A DNA stretch of 64,000 bases from Euptelea pleiosperma (taxonomy: Eukaryota; Streptophyta; Magnoliopsida; Ranunculales; Eupteleaceae): contig CM068553.1 of assembly GCA_035048495.1 (NCBI GenBank), positions 22,755,190 through 22,819,189 of the forward strand, given 5' to 3'. The notes beneath the pieces were generated by a model. It saw only the letters and a program-made list of their open reading frames with translations, ran no database searches and was not told where the DNA came from. The position numbers were made by a program, and so were the translations under genes. The stretch's first letter is position 1; each line of letters starts with the position of its first letter. Of this stretch, positions 36,159 to 46,452 are shown piece by piece.

Positions 36159-37052
36159 GTATACCCGTTTGGACTCGTCCGAACAAGCGCTTGATTCGAT
36201 CTGAGAATCACGTACCTACAGTGGATCTCTACTGAATCCTTCCCCATCTCTTTCCCCACTCGCCTCCCCCAGTACTACTACCTTTGTAGTCATGGCAGTC
36301 GAACGACCTCTTATCGAGACGTTCGCCCCTATATCTGCTAATCCGCCCACTTGCATTATTCTCCCACCTATTACGGCGGTACAGTTTGAGATCAGGCCGC
36401 AGACGATCCAAATGCTGCCAACCTTTCATGGTCTCCCAAGAGAAGACCCATATTCCCATATTAGGGAATTCCAACATGTCATCCTACTTTTCAAGAATCA
36501 GAACCTCGATGATGACAATGTACGTCTGTGAGTTTTCCCATTCCCGCTCAAAGATCGAGCCTCAGATTGGCTCTACTCCTTACCCGCTGATTCAATCCGC
36601 AGTTGGAAAGAGTTGGTGGGCAAATTCATGTCTAAATTCTACCCCATGACTCGGACCAACCAAATGAAGCAACTCATCCAAGACTTTCAACAGAAGTCTG
36701 ATGAGAAATTTTTTGAAGCGTGGGATAGATTCCAAGACTACCTGACTAAGTGTCCCCACCATAGCATCGACAAGGGCAATCTTGTCCACGTCTTCTACAG
36801 ACTTACTGATGAGTCCCAGACCATGGTAGAGTCAATGTGCTAGGGAAAATTCCTGCACCAAACTCCGACCGATGCATACAAATTCTTGGGAGAGTTAGGA
36901 GAAAACTCTCAACATTGGACGACTGACTCAGAGTTTAGTAGAACCACTTCGGTCCAAAGGACAACCAAGGGACATGATGCTACAGCTGATACTGAGCTTC
37001 GATCTGTCATTCAAGAGTTGAGTAAGTCAGTCTCGGCACTGGCTGTGTCTGT
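36159..37052 (+). pseudogene. Truncated gag of the second Athila-like copy
   Basis: Homologous to the first ~300 codons of the gag-pol ORF at 9630. The initiating ATG is ATA (36162), a base is missing near 36226, and two nonsense codons follow (TGA ending at about 36531 and TAG ending at about 36843). A 3-bp deletion turns a YKGL into a YRL. Reading stops at 37052 (after ...CTGGCTGTGTCTGTA), where unrelated tandem repeats replace the rest of gag and all of pol. It cannot make a functional protein. Confidence 0.9.
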
Positions 37053-37274
37053 ATTTGAGAATAATGTCATAACTGCGATAGCCGATATCTGAGAATAATG
37101 TCATAACTGCGATAATACTGTGATAATCGACATACAAGAATAACGCCATAACTGCGATAGTCGATATTTGAGAATAACGTCATAACTGCGATAGTCGATA
37201 TCTGAGAATAATGCCATAACTGCGATAATACTATGATAACTGACATACAAGAATGTCGCCATAACTGCAATAGT
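37053..37274 (+). repeat. Tandem repeat array, AATGTCATAACTGCGATA type
   Basis: Alternating units with the core GAGAATAAYGYCATAACTGC. Two super-units of about 110 bp each hold a short and a long sub-unit; the long one adds ATACTGTGATAATCGACATAC. It starts exactly at the gag breakpoint. Confidence 0.85.
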
Positions 37275-37850
37275 CCTTCAAATGTGCATCCTAGAGGTCG
37301 CGGCCAAGAGTACTTGGGCCCCACAACCCGAAGGAAGTGGGGGCTTCTCGGCTACCTCATAAGAAGTTGGCCTTCAAATGTGCATCCTAGAGGTCGCGGC
37401 CAGAGAGTACTTGGGCCCCATAACTCGAAGGAAGTGGGGGCCTCTCGGTTATCTCATAGGAAGTTGGCCTTCAAATGCGCATCCTAGAGGTCACGGCCAG
37501 AGAGTACTTGGGCCCCACAACCCAAAGGAAGTGGGGGCCTCTCGGCTACCTCATAGGAAGTTGGCTTTCAAATGCGCATCCTAGAGGTCACGGCCAGAGA
37601 GTACTTGGGCCCCACAACCCGAAGGAAGTAGGGGCCTCTCGGCTACCTCATAGGAAGTTGGCCTTCAAATGCGCATCCTAGAGGTCGCGGCCAGAGAGTA
37701 CTTGGGCCCCACAACCCGAAGGAAGTAGGGGCCTCTCGGCTACCTCATAGGAAGTTGGCCTTCAAATCCTAGAGGTCGCGGCCAGAGAGTACTTGGGCCC
37801 CACATCCTGAAGGAAGTGGGAGCCTCTCGGCTACCTCCTAGGAAGTTTCT
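37275..37850 (+). repeat. Six-copy 97-bp tandem repeat
   Basis: Units start CCTTCAAATG at 37275, 37371, 37468, 37565, 37662 and 37759, a period of 96-97 bp. Each contains CATCCTAGAGGTCGCGGCC, ACTTGGGCCCCACAA and GGCTACCTCATAGGAAG. The last unit lacks part of its start. Copies are very similar, so the array is young or homogenised. The small ORFs here are repeats of one another. Confidence 0.92.
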
Positions 37851-38140
37851 CGCCGAGCGCAATCCCTTTAACTGAGATTGGCTGGACTTTCTCGCCAAGC
37901 GTAATCCCTTTAACTGAGATTGGCTGGACTTTTCATTGGCCGAGTATGATTTCCTTTCTGGAGATGGCTGGTATACTTCATATGCTTTAATATACTTCAA
38001 TGGATTTCAATATATTTAACATACTTCAATATACTAATATGCTTCAAATATACTAACATGCTTTAACATGCTTCAATATACTGACATGCTTCAATATGCT
38101 TTAACATAATATGCTTCAAATATAATGCAATTTTATTTAA
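37851..38140 (+). repeat. Short-period repeats next to the 97-bp array
   Basis: First come two ~42-bp copies (TTTCTCGCC[G/A]AGCG...GATTGGCTGGAC) and a degenerate third, to about 37970. Then AT-rich repeats of ATACTTCAATAT and ATGCTTCAA words run to about 38130. This looks like LTR or subtelomere-like filler. No gene is seen. Confidence 0.7.
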
Positions 38141-40301
38141 TCAATGTATCATGGTCTCAGGGGAGCTTGGGCTCCACTATTCCTCTTGTCTTCCTTTCTC
38201 TAATCAAGCCCCCAAGTCGGGGTTTTGGGCTTGGGTCAACTTTGCCAAGCCCCCAAGTCCGATAGTTTGGCTTACAAAATAATTTCTCATCAAATCATGC
38301 TTGGGTGGGCCTATTACATGGCCCACCCGAATAGTCTCAATATAAATTGGTCTTAATATACATGGCCCACCCGCGTGGTCTCAATAGTGATCATACTACA
38401 ATATTCTACTTAATATGAGCATTTAATAAAACTGCTTCACAACTTTAAACAATATTATGCAAGTCTATATGTTAACTCATTTCTTTATATCCACATGCAT
38501 ACACATCTTTTATATTTCACTCCATTGGATCAACTACATTTGGATGGGTCGATGTCATGGCCCACAAAGCTAGTATCATAATCAATCTAGGCTACCCTAA
38601 GGCCTAATGAAATTAATTGGGCCAATCGCAACCCCAAATCAAATCTAATTTTGGCCTATAGAGTCTAGGCTGGTATGGGCTCTCCTATGCAAGCGTCAAA
38701 TATGTTACATTCTTTTGGGTTTCTTAACCCATGACTGATTGGTCCAATAGTCTATATCATGATGGGGGTCAATCAAGTTTTTAATGGTCCCACTACATGG
38801 CCCACAAAATCTACAATGCAAATAGGGCCAGCCTAGGCCATTGATATCAATTGGGCCCTTAAAAGTCTATGTTCATATAGATCATCTAAGCTCTTTTGAG
38901 CTTACTATGCTCGGGTGGGCTGACTACATGGCCCACCATGATAATCTTACATATGGGCCTATCTAGGCCCCCAAGGGTGGTCTCAATATAGATTGGTCTG
39001 GATCAACATTATGTTTGATCCAAGCGTTCTTGGATAATCCACTAGAATGGGCCAATTCCATGGCCCACCAATTTTATCCTCTTCATGGTCAATTCAGGCT
39101 TGCTCATTTGGGCCGATTGGACCCCATGTCTGCGGGGTCTCACAAAAATTAGTTTCACACTTGATCTATTAATAACCGAGCCGCTTTGAGGCCCAAATCG
39201 TGCTTTGGTGCTCTTGTGTGTTACATGTAACTAATGTATATAAATGGGTTGTGTGTGCACCGTATGGTACCACTCGTGGGATCATCCCAAACCCCTCCTC
39301 TGCTCTTGTTGCCATCTCTTTCTAATTTATATAGTGATTGTGTGCATACCATCACATAAAATTCAAAAAGAGGTGGTGTGCATACCTCCATGTGGCGCCA
39401 CCAATCAGATGGTCCATAAGGGAAGTGACTAGATTTAGCACCCTGAGCAGCCGACCAACTCCAAACCGATGTTTAGTAACTTCTCCTACAGCAGTAAGTA
39501 CCCGGCGCAACTCAGCTGGCCAGTCTACCGACTTGTTCTTGACCGATACCATGTAAGTTTGCCATGGAACAACTCCATCCTACTCGATCGAGTAGCATGA
39601 ACCGATATGAAGCTTCATCAGCAACCAAACTGTTCATCTCTCTAGCCATCCACTATAGCAAGAAACTCTCATCCAACGGATTGATCTCATCAATCATGCT
39701 GATCTTTCGTTCGTTGGTCCACATGGGAACCAGCCAAGCCCTCTTTCGATCGGAGGTTTATGAGGTTTTGTTGTGCCAGATCAAACCGGCATGTGAATCT
39801 CTGCCATATATTGTTCCACTATTCAACCAACAGCTATTCCAAACTCATGGGATATCAAGCATGTATTGCTACAAGCTACCCAAACAACCACTGGTCATTA
39901 CGTGTCATCAAATATCCATCTCCTTTTTGCCTTGCTGCCATCAATCCACCTGGCAACTAAACTGGCCTATATTACTATTATTAGTCTCCTGGTGCACCAA
40001 AGATGTTGGAGCTACTCTCACCTTCTGATCTCTTATACAGCTTCAACAAATCCATGGAAGTCGTCACACTAAGATCCTCCATGCAGTCTACATAAGAGGT
40101 GAGTTCGAAGGAAGATCTAGAGGAAAGAGGAGAGCATCAGCCTCTTTGATATTGGTTTCCTTCCTGATGACGATGAGACATAGCTCTCCACGTGGCTTGG
40201 CAAAATAAACATCGATCAGTTGTGTGAGCTGCATGGTGCCACACATATGATCATTCCCAATATGAAAACTTCCCTTCACATGCCTTCACGTGCTATGCCT
40301 T
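38141..40301. other. Unassigned repeat-type DNA, LTR-like, no gene
   Basis: It contains AAGCCCCCAAGTC words (about 38209-38270) common in plant gypsy LTRs. From 38300 to 39120 a CATGGCCCACC/A phrase recurs about six times. A TATATAAAT lies near 39235. From 39400 there is balanced-composition DNA with ORFs up to 154 codons (39564-40028) that match nothing recognised. Solo LTR I interrupts it at 40301. Likely internal or LTR sequence of a non-autonomous retroelement. Confidence 0.4.
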
Positions 40302-41263
40302 TGATATTCGCTCAAAAGTGCTTATTTTAAGCAATTATCCTTTTAGCGTTATTGCATTCTCCTACGTAAAATACTCTATTTACCTACTTTTCTACGTAAG
40401 AGTCTCTTCTGTTGCGTAGAACACACTTTTCTGGACGAAATGGTATATTTGCATGCATTAAACACATTTTCGGAAGTCTAAATATTAAGCCGTTCTGATA
40501 AAGTCTCATTACGCGCTTCTTCTGTCGCAGGAAACCCCGATGGGACGATTCTCGAGACTTGTGGGCCCAAATCGATCATGAAAGCCCATTATCAAAGCTT
40601 AACAAGCCCACATGCTATGACTAGAAGATATGGGCCAAATATGGGCTGAATAAGAGGACCAAAAAAAGCCGGCCCAAAGAACGAAGAGAGTAGGAGAGCC
40701 AATGACCAAGAGACGGACCAAAGCGTTTAAAGCCACATGAGTCAGCAAAGAATGATGGTCGACTCTACTGGAGAAGCGTGAGGATGGTCACAGTGAAGAC
40801 CAGGGTTCCAGACCCTCCGCCAGTGCTTTTCTCTCTATTTTCTGATACTTTCTCTCTCATCTCTCCTTATTCTCTCTCTCTCTTCATCTCTCGGTCCTCG
40901 AATCTACTGACCTAACCCCAAAACTCCTGCCCATCGGCTCTATCTCATTTCCCTTAGCTTTCCGACCGTTAGATCTTCCATCGGACCGTTGGATCTTCAA
41001 TCGGACCGTTGGATCTCTCTAGATCCGTCGATCTACCAATCTGAGTCCCAATCAAGTCACCATCCATCCGATCGCCATCAGACTGTCTGTCACATCATCT
41101 TGTGAGACGATGGACATCATCAATCCATGAGGGCCAATAGCCGGGCCCATCTTCATCGACCCGCTGTCCGACCAGTTAGTGGACCCCGCGAATTTCAAAA
41201 TAATTTTAATTAAATGGGGGGTCCACTAATTGGGGAGATTCCCCGTAGAAAAGTAGGTTTTTA

Positions 41264-41302
<39 letters not shown>

Positions 41303-42814
41303 ATTTTTCATATTTTTTATTTTCAAAAAATACCCTATTTCCATTAAAGGAAATAGGGAGCTTTAAAAGGAGAAGGATAGGGGTTCGTTCGAACCCTAAT
41401 CCCTCTCCCCTCTCCTCCTTTCCTTCCCCAAAACCTTCCCCGAATCTTCTCCCACGTTTTCCCTTCTTTCTTCTTCTTCTTCTTCTTCTTCTTCTTCTTC
41501 TTCTTCTTCTTCCTCATTCCGGCCGGAGTTGCAGAACTCCGGCCACCTCCTTCTTCTCTTCTCCTTCTGTCGTCTCCTTCTCTTTCTCCTTCATCTGAAA
41601 CTCTCCACCCTCCGCCTGTGCGCAGCAAATCTTGCTGCCACGAGCAGCACCATTTTTTTTTATTAAAGTTTTGATTACCGGAGTTGCAGCCTGCAACTCC
41701 AGTCACCTCTTCCTTCACCGGCTGTCTCCTTCTTCTTCATACCCTTCTTCCTCCTCCTCCTGCTGTTTCGCCCGCCAACACCCCCGCAACGCTGCTGCAT
41801 CACGGTATTCCACCAAACCGCGCCTCCTTCTTTCCTTCTTTCTCCCTTCCATCTTCTTCTTCGGCCACCCTCCATTAGTGCCGGCGAACTGGTCTGTAGC
41901 ACAGCTCCCATCTCTCTTTCATAGTTGGAGCAGCCCTTGCAGGTCTGCCTTCACCTTGCTCTCCTCCTCACGGTGGTCTGCCAGTGCTCCAACACGAATA
42001 GCAACACCGCCCCTTACAGGGTGAAACGTCATCTCTTCTTTTCTCCAGCCATTCAACGCTGGACAGCAACCTCCTGAGCCACCATATAAGCAACATCTTC
42101 ACTGATTTCGGTCACCTGACCTATAACTATCTTTTGTTTGCCGATCACAACACCACCATCTTCTCATTGGCTGGCCGGTCTGCTCTCAAACTTCGGGAAG
42201 CAACCCGACCAATAAATCGCGGGGTGCTCTTCTCTAATGCAGCGTCTGTCTACATGGTGCACTCCTCAACTCAAATCATCAGTAGCTGGCCCACAAGGAG
42301 AATGTAACTCTTCTCATGGCCATCACCGGCTAGCAAGCGACACCCCTCCACCACTTGGCTGGACCATTCCCTGAGTATCAACACCATTCACATGGCCGAA
42401 TCTGGGTAAGTCAAGGTGAACCTTCTCTCTTCTCTTTTCTCTCTAGTACTCTCTCTCTTTAGGTTTCTCTGGATCTCTTTGTTTCTCTCTCTCCACTTCA
42501 TTTTCTCTCTCTAACTCTCTAGAATTTTCTTCCTTAAAATTACTTTTTAGTTTATCTTATTTTATTTTATTCAAGCATTGTAATAGACATTTTGATCAAT
42601 GAATAATGAAGTTTGTTTTTATCTATTATTTCTTGTAATATTCCGTCAGTTTTGTTCTTATTCGCGCTAATCCGACTAATTCCGAGTGCGGATCGACATC
42701 CGACACGAATCCCTATACAAATCTGTCAATTTTGCAGGATAATCGGATAAAAATTACAAATCTTGTTGATTCTAGGGTTTCCGTAACCAACGACGCGGAA
42801 AAATCCTATTTTCA
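40302..42814 (+). repeat. Solo LTR I (plus)
   Basis: A 2513-bp LTR starting TGATATTCGCTCAAAAGTGC and ending CCTATTTTCA, flanked by GCCTT at 40297-40301 and 42815-42819. It contains hairpin arms 41176-41187/41217-41228, a poly(A) run near 41269-41300, a (CTT)n microsatellite at about 41470-41511 and two palindromes (41521-41544, 41680-41700). There is no primer site after it, so it is a solo LTR. Confidence 0.92.
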
Positions 42815-43883
42815 GCCTTGTTCAAAACAACTTCTGTTTCACCAACTTTTCTTAAGCCAACCAAAATTCTGCATGTAACAGATTCCAATTCCAAATTAGC
42901 TAGCTGCCCGACACTTGTGCTTTTGGCATCACAGCCTTCGGTAACAACAAATTCTAAAAACCCACATTAGGCTTGACAATAAGGAACGCCGCTGTCTTCC
43001 TCTTCCATGGCCATTTCTAGAGTTTCACCATCAACTTCTCCATCATCATCCTACGGCATGCCACCAAACTCTCCATCAATGGTCCAGCCGGGCACTAGTC
43101 AGGCATCCAACGGTTAGAATCAAACCATGGAGACGACGGCTCCGTCAACAACAACGCAAACCAACCATTTCCCAATGTTCTCAACATCAGAAACACTCCA
43201 TCAATAATAGCTCCTATGACTAAATCTGGACAACGAAGATGATTCCAATCCATACCATCAGCCGCCAGTAACCATGGAGAACATTGATCAACCTTAATAG
43301 CAAGTAATAGCATAACAAACCAGCCAGCATTCAACGCCATCCAGCCACCAACCATTGGAGATGATGCCAATCAGACGGTTCTGCGTGGAAGATGACTACA
43401 CGCCACATCAGTAACTTCATTCTCCACCAACCTGTAAACGATGACCTCCATCGGACTTTGATCTGTTACATCACAATCATGCAAGCACCTTGCCCAACTC
43501 CGTCGACGCCATGCAGCTGTTTCGACTCCACGCATCCAATCAAGCTTTGCTTACCTCTATCTTTTGCTTCTAGCATGATCACCTATGTGCAGTTCAACGA
43601 CTGTTTCTGTTCCTCCAATGCATCCATCTACCAATCACCCCATCAACCCAAGGTGAAAGATGTCAAATCCAACGGCCATCGATCGTATGCCTTGCCCAGC
43701 CGTTGATCCAACCCGGAGATGCTCCCAAACAACCAGCTCATCTTGGTCATGCAAATCTGATTGTCCGATCATATGAGAGCTCATCTATTCAGTTTTACGC
43801 CCGAGTTCCCACTTCAATTCCTCCATCACCATGTGCACCGGCAACATTGGGCCATGCAACTTCTCCACTCAGTCGTGAACCTT
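42815..43883. other. Unassigned internal sequence of a non-autonomous retroelement
   Basis: Continues the DNA left of LTR I. On the minus strand it directly follows a primer binding site (43884-43900), where a gag gene would be expected. The only ORFs are 70-104 codons with no gag motif. It may be a large retrotransposon derivative (LARD) or eroded gag. Confidence 0.4.
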
Positions 43884-43900
43884 TCCCACAGACGGCGCCA
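43884..43900 (-). other. Primer binding site of a minus-strand gypsy-type element
   Basis: On minus it reads TGGCGCCGTCTGTGGGA, a primer-site text common in plant Ty3/gypsy elements. It lies three bases inside an LTR end that reads ...CTCTACA on minus. Confidence 0.7.
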
Positions 43901-43903
43901 TTT

Positions 43904-44370
43904 TGTAGAGGGTAGGAATGGATTTGCCGTCCGATCTCCGATCCACTCTCCACAAGCAATAATCATAAGTATTAATCAACTAATCAATATGATAAAATCA
44001 AAGCAATAAATAAATGACGAACACAACACAAACTTACGTGGTTCGTCGCCAGGACTCTTGCCGGCGACTACGTCCACGGGAAGCCGGTCTCCGAACAATT
44101 TCCTTATCAAAATCTTCAGGTTACATCTCTCTAGCTTCTCTCTGCATATTTTCTCTCTCTAACTTCTCTCTCTATATATTTTCTTACTCTCTCTAGCTTC
44201 ATTCACCCAAAAGTCCCCTCCTCTTTCCTTCTACACACCTTTTCCTTTATAGGGTTCTTCATCCGACACGTGTCGATACAAGAGGAATTCCAGGGTTTAG
44301 GGGAGCGATATAGTGCTTCGCGGTGTATCCTCCTCAATACAATGATGATGTGTTATTTTATGTACCCTCA
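43904..44370 (-). repeat. Partial LTR of the minus-strand element
   Basis: On minus it ends ...ACCCTCTACA just before the primer site. It contains the ACGTGGTTCGTCGCC / GACTACGTCCACGGG block typical of plant LTR leaders and a CTATAAAGG TATA-like box near 44246-44254. Its far end is not seen because an LTR fragment of the main family begins near 44371. Confidence 0.6.
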
Positions 44371-44862
44371 TCCTTCACCAGAGTTGCAGGTCTGCAACTC
44401 CGGCCGGTTTTTACAGCCCGTGTTTGATTTCTCCTCCACGTTAACTGTTGCTCCTCCAGTCCGGTAAGGTTATACTACGTACTGTTGCACCTGCAACCTT
44501 CTCTTAGCCGTGCTGGTGTGTTCTTCTATCTGCAACATGGTGTGCAGCACCTTTCTCCATCACCGGCCAACAACTGGAGCTCCTCTCTCCTTACCGTCCT
44601 ATTCTTCTTCCTCCAATAATCACCGTGCATTCCTGCAACTTCCACTTGCACACCAGCAACCTATTCAGGTCATCTTTATCCTTCTCAAAGCACTGACCTG
44701 GTCATCATCCTCTCAGTACCGATCGTCCAACATGCAAGATCGTAGCTCCTCCATATACCACCATCGGAGTTGCTTCATTCTTCCTCCATCAGGTGAACCA
44801 GCGCATCCTCCATTTCTTTCTTGCACAGGAACACCAGCGCTCCATTACACAGCAGTGTCAAA
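44371..44862 (+). repeat. LTR fragment J, first piece
   Basis: Resembles the middle of the plus family LTR: palindrome 44381-44400 (GAGTTGCAG/CTGCAACTC) and CT/CA-rich text. The LTR start (TGATATTCG) is missing, so the left edge is a truncation. The last eight bases, GTGTCAAA (44855-44862), are the target duplication of the hAT element. Confidence 0.65.
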
Positions 44863-44881
44863 CATGGTTCGAAGTCTCGGG

Positions 44882-44965
44882 ATCAGCGGTTGGATCGGAC
44901 CCCTCCGATCCCGAGTTGGATCGGATGGATCGGCTGGATCGGTCCGATCCACCGTGATCCGGTCT
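44882..44965. repeat. Left subterminal GGATCGG motif cluster of the hAT element
   Basis: At least six GGATCGG/CCGATCC-type words in both orientations immediately inside the inverted repeat. hAT transposases typically bind such subterminal repeats. The right end (50790-50971) has a matching cluster. Confidence 0.7.
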
Positions 44966-45255
44966 CGGAAAAAAAAAATGTAAAAAAATGCAAAAAAATG
45001 AAGAAAAAATTCAAAAAATTGTAGAAAAATCAGAAAAAATCATAAAAATTCATAAAAGAAATCATATAATTAGAAAACACATAAAACATTAGGAAGCCGA
45101 CTGGATCGATCTGATCCACCGTGATCCCGAGAAGGAAAAATAAAAAATCCTAAAAAATGCAAAAAAATTCAAAAAATTGTAGAAAAATCAGATAAAATCA
45201 TAAAAATTCATAAAAGAAATCGTAAAATTAGAAAACACATAAAACATTAAGAATA
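44938..45255. repeat. Tandem duplication of about 160 bp near the left hAT end
   Basis: GATCCACCGTGATCC followed by an A-rich run and AGAAAACACATAAAACATTA occurs twice (about 44948-45092 and 45114-45250), with small indels. Confidence 0.7.
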
Positions 45256-45759
45256 TAAATATTCTAACCTCTTGTGATGGAAGAAAAGTATAAAAAATAA
45301 AAAAATAAATGTAAAAAAATCATAAAAATTTATAAAAAAAATAAAAAACAAACCTATGAACAATAATAATGTATGATTATAAAAAAAAAATCTACTTAGA
45401 CTCCTATAAAGCCACTGGAACACAAGCTTCTACATATTTACATAAGATATTAAAACAAATAGATATGTACAATCCAAAAGATATTAAATTTGGTGGATCA
45501 AACTCATCATTTGTTAAATAGTTTGGAGAATCTACAAATTCTTGATACTTAGTGCTAAACTAGTAAACGCTAAAACAATTTTAAGACCACAAATAAGTAC
45601 CTGTTACGTACGCGACTCATACCAGTTGCTTAAACACATCATTTAGCTTGGAGTCTTACACCTGCAAAAATAAAGATTTTCAATGATTAACTCAATAAAT
45701 GCAAATATAGCTTCTGAAAATAATAATAAAGAGTCAAAATAAATAAACTTACGATTGGA

Positions 45760-46421
45760 CTATTGTTCATAGTAACCATCAGGGGGGTTCATAGGAAAGA
45801 AAAATGACCCATACTGGGTGGATGCAGTATCGTTGGGCTCTGTAGTGTCATAGCTCCCTCCAGATAGTCCATAATATCCACTATAGCTATGGTCGGACTG
45901 TGATTGGCCATAATCATAGCTATGTGGCTGCTGATCATAACCATATTGATGTTGAGGAGGCTGACCATAACCATGTGGATAAAATGGCTGCTGAGGTTGA
46001 TGTACTTCAGACTGACCATAATCATAATTATCCCCTCCATATCCAAGCTGACCACCATAGTCCTCAATATTCATCCCATGTACTTGTTCATCCAAGTCGG
46101 TGAGTCTTGCATCAAACTCACTCGGGCCACCCCTACTAGTACCAACATGATCTCTCTGTGCCCAATCATCGTTGCTTGGGTGTCTAGGTAAGGCAGTTGG
46201 TCTTCTACTACGTCGGCCTCGTAGTCCCCACCCACCATGATCAGTGTCTTGAGTGATGATTACATTGTCATCTGGGTGTGTGTCGCCTAAACGACCTCCC
46301 TCAACACTTCCACTCTCCCCGACTCCACCACCATCGCCCCAATTCCAGCCATCTCCCCTATCACCACCACCACTACCACTAGCACCAGCACCAACACCAG
46401 CACCACCATCACCATCACCAT

Positions 46422-46452
<31 letters not shown>

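Noticed and set aside
37275..37850. CRISPR-like direct repeats
   Set aside because: The 97-bp units are contiguous with no unique spacers, and the context is a plant genome.
39393..39399. TGGCGCC as a primer binding site after an LTR
   Set aside because: It is part of a palindrome (GTGGCGCCAC), the following bases match no tRNA end that I know, and no LTR end is visible before it.
32671..42814. LTR H and LTR I as the two LTRs of one element
   Set aside because: LTR I has its own exact duplication GCCTT on both sides, while LTR H is preceded by ACTAC. They are separate insertions.
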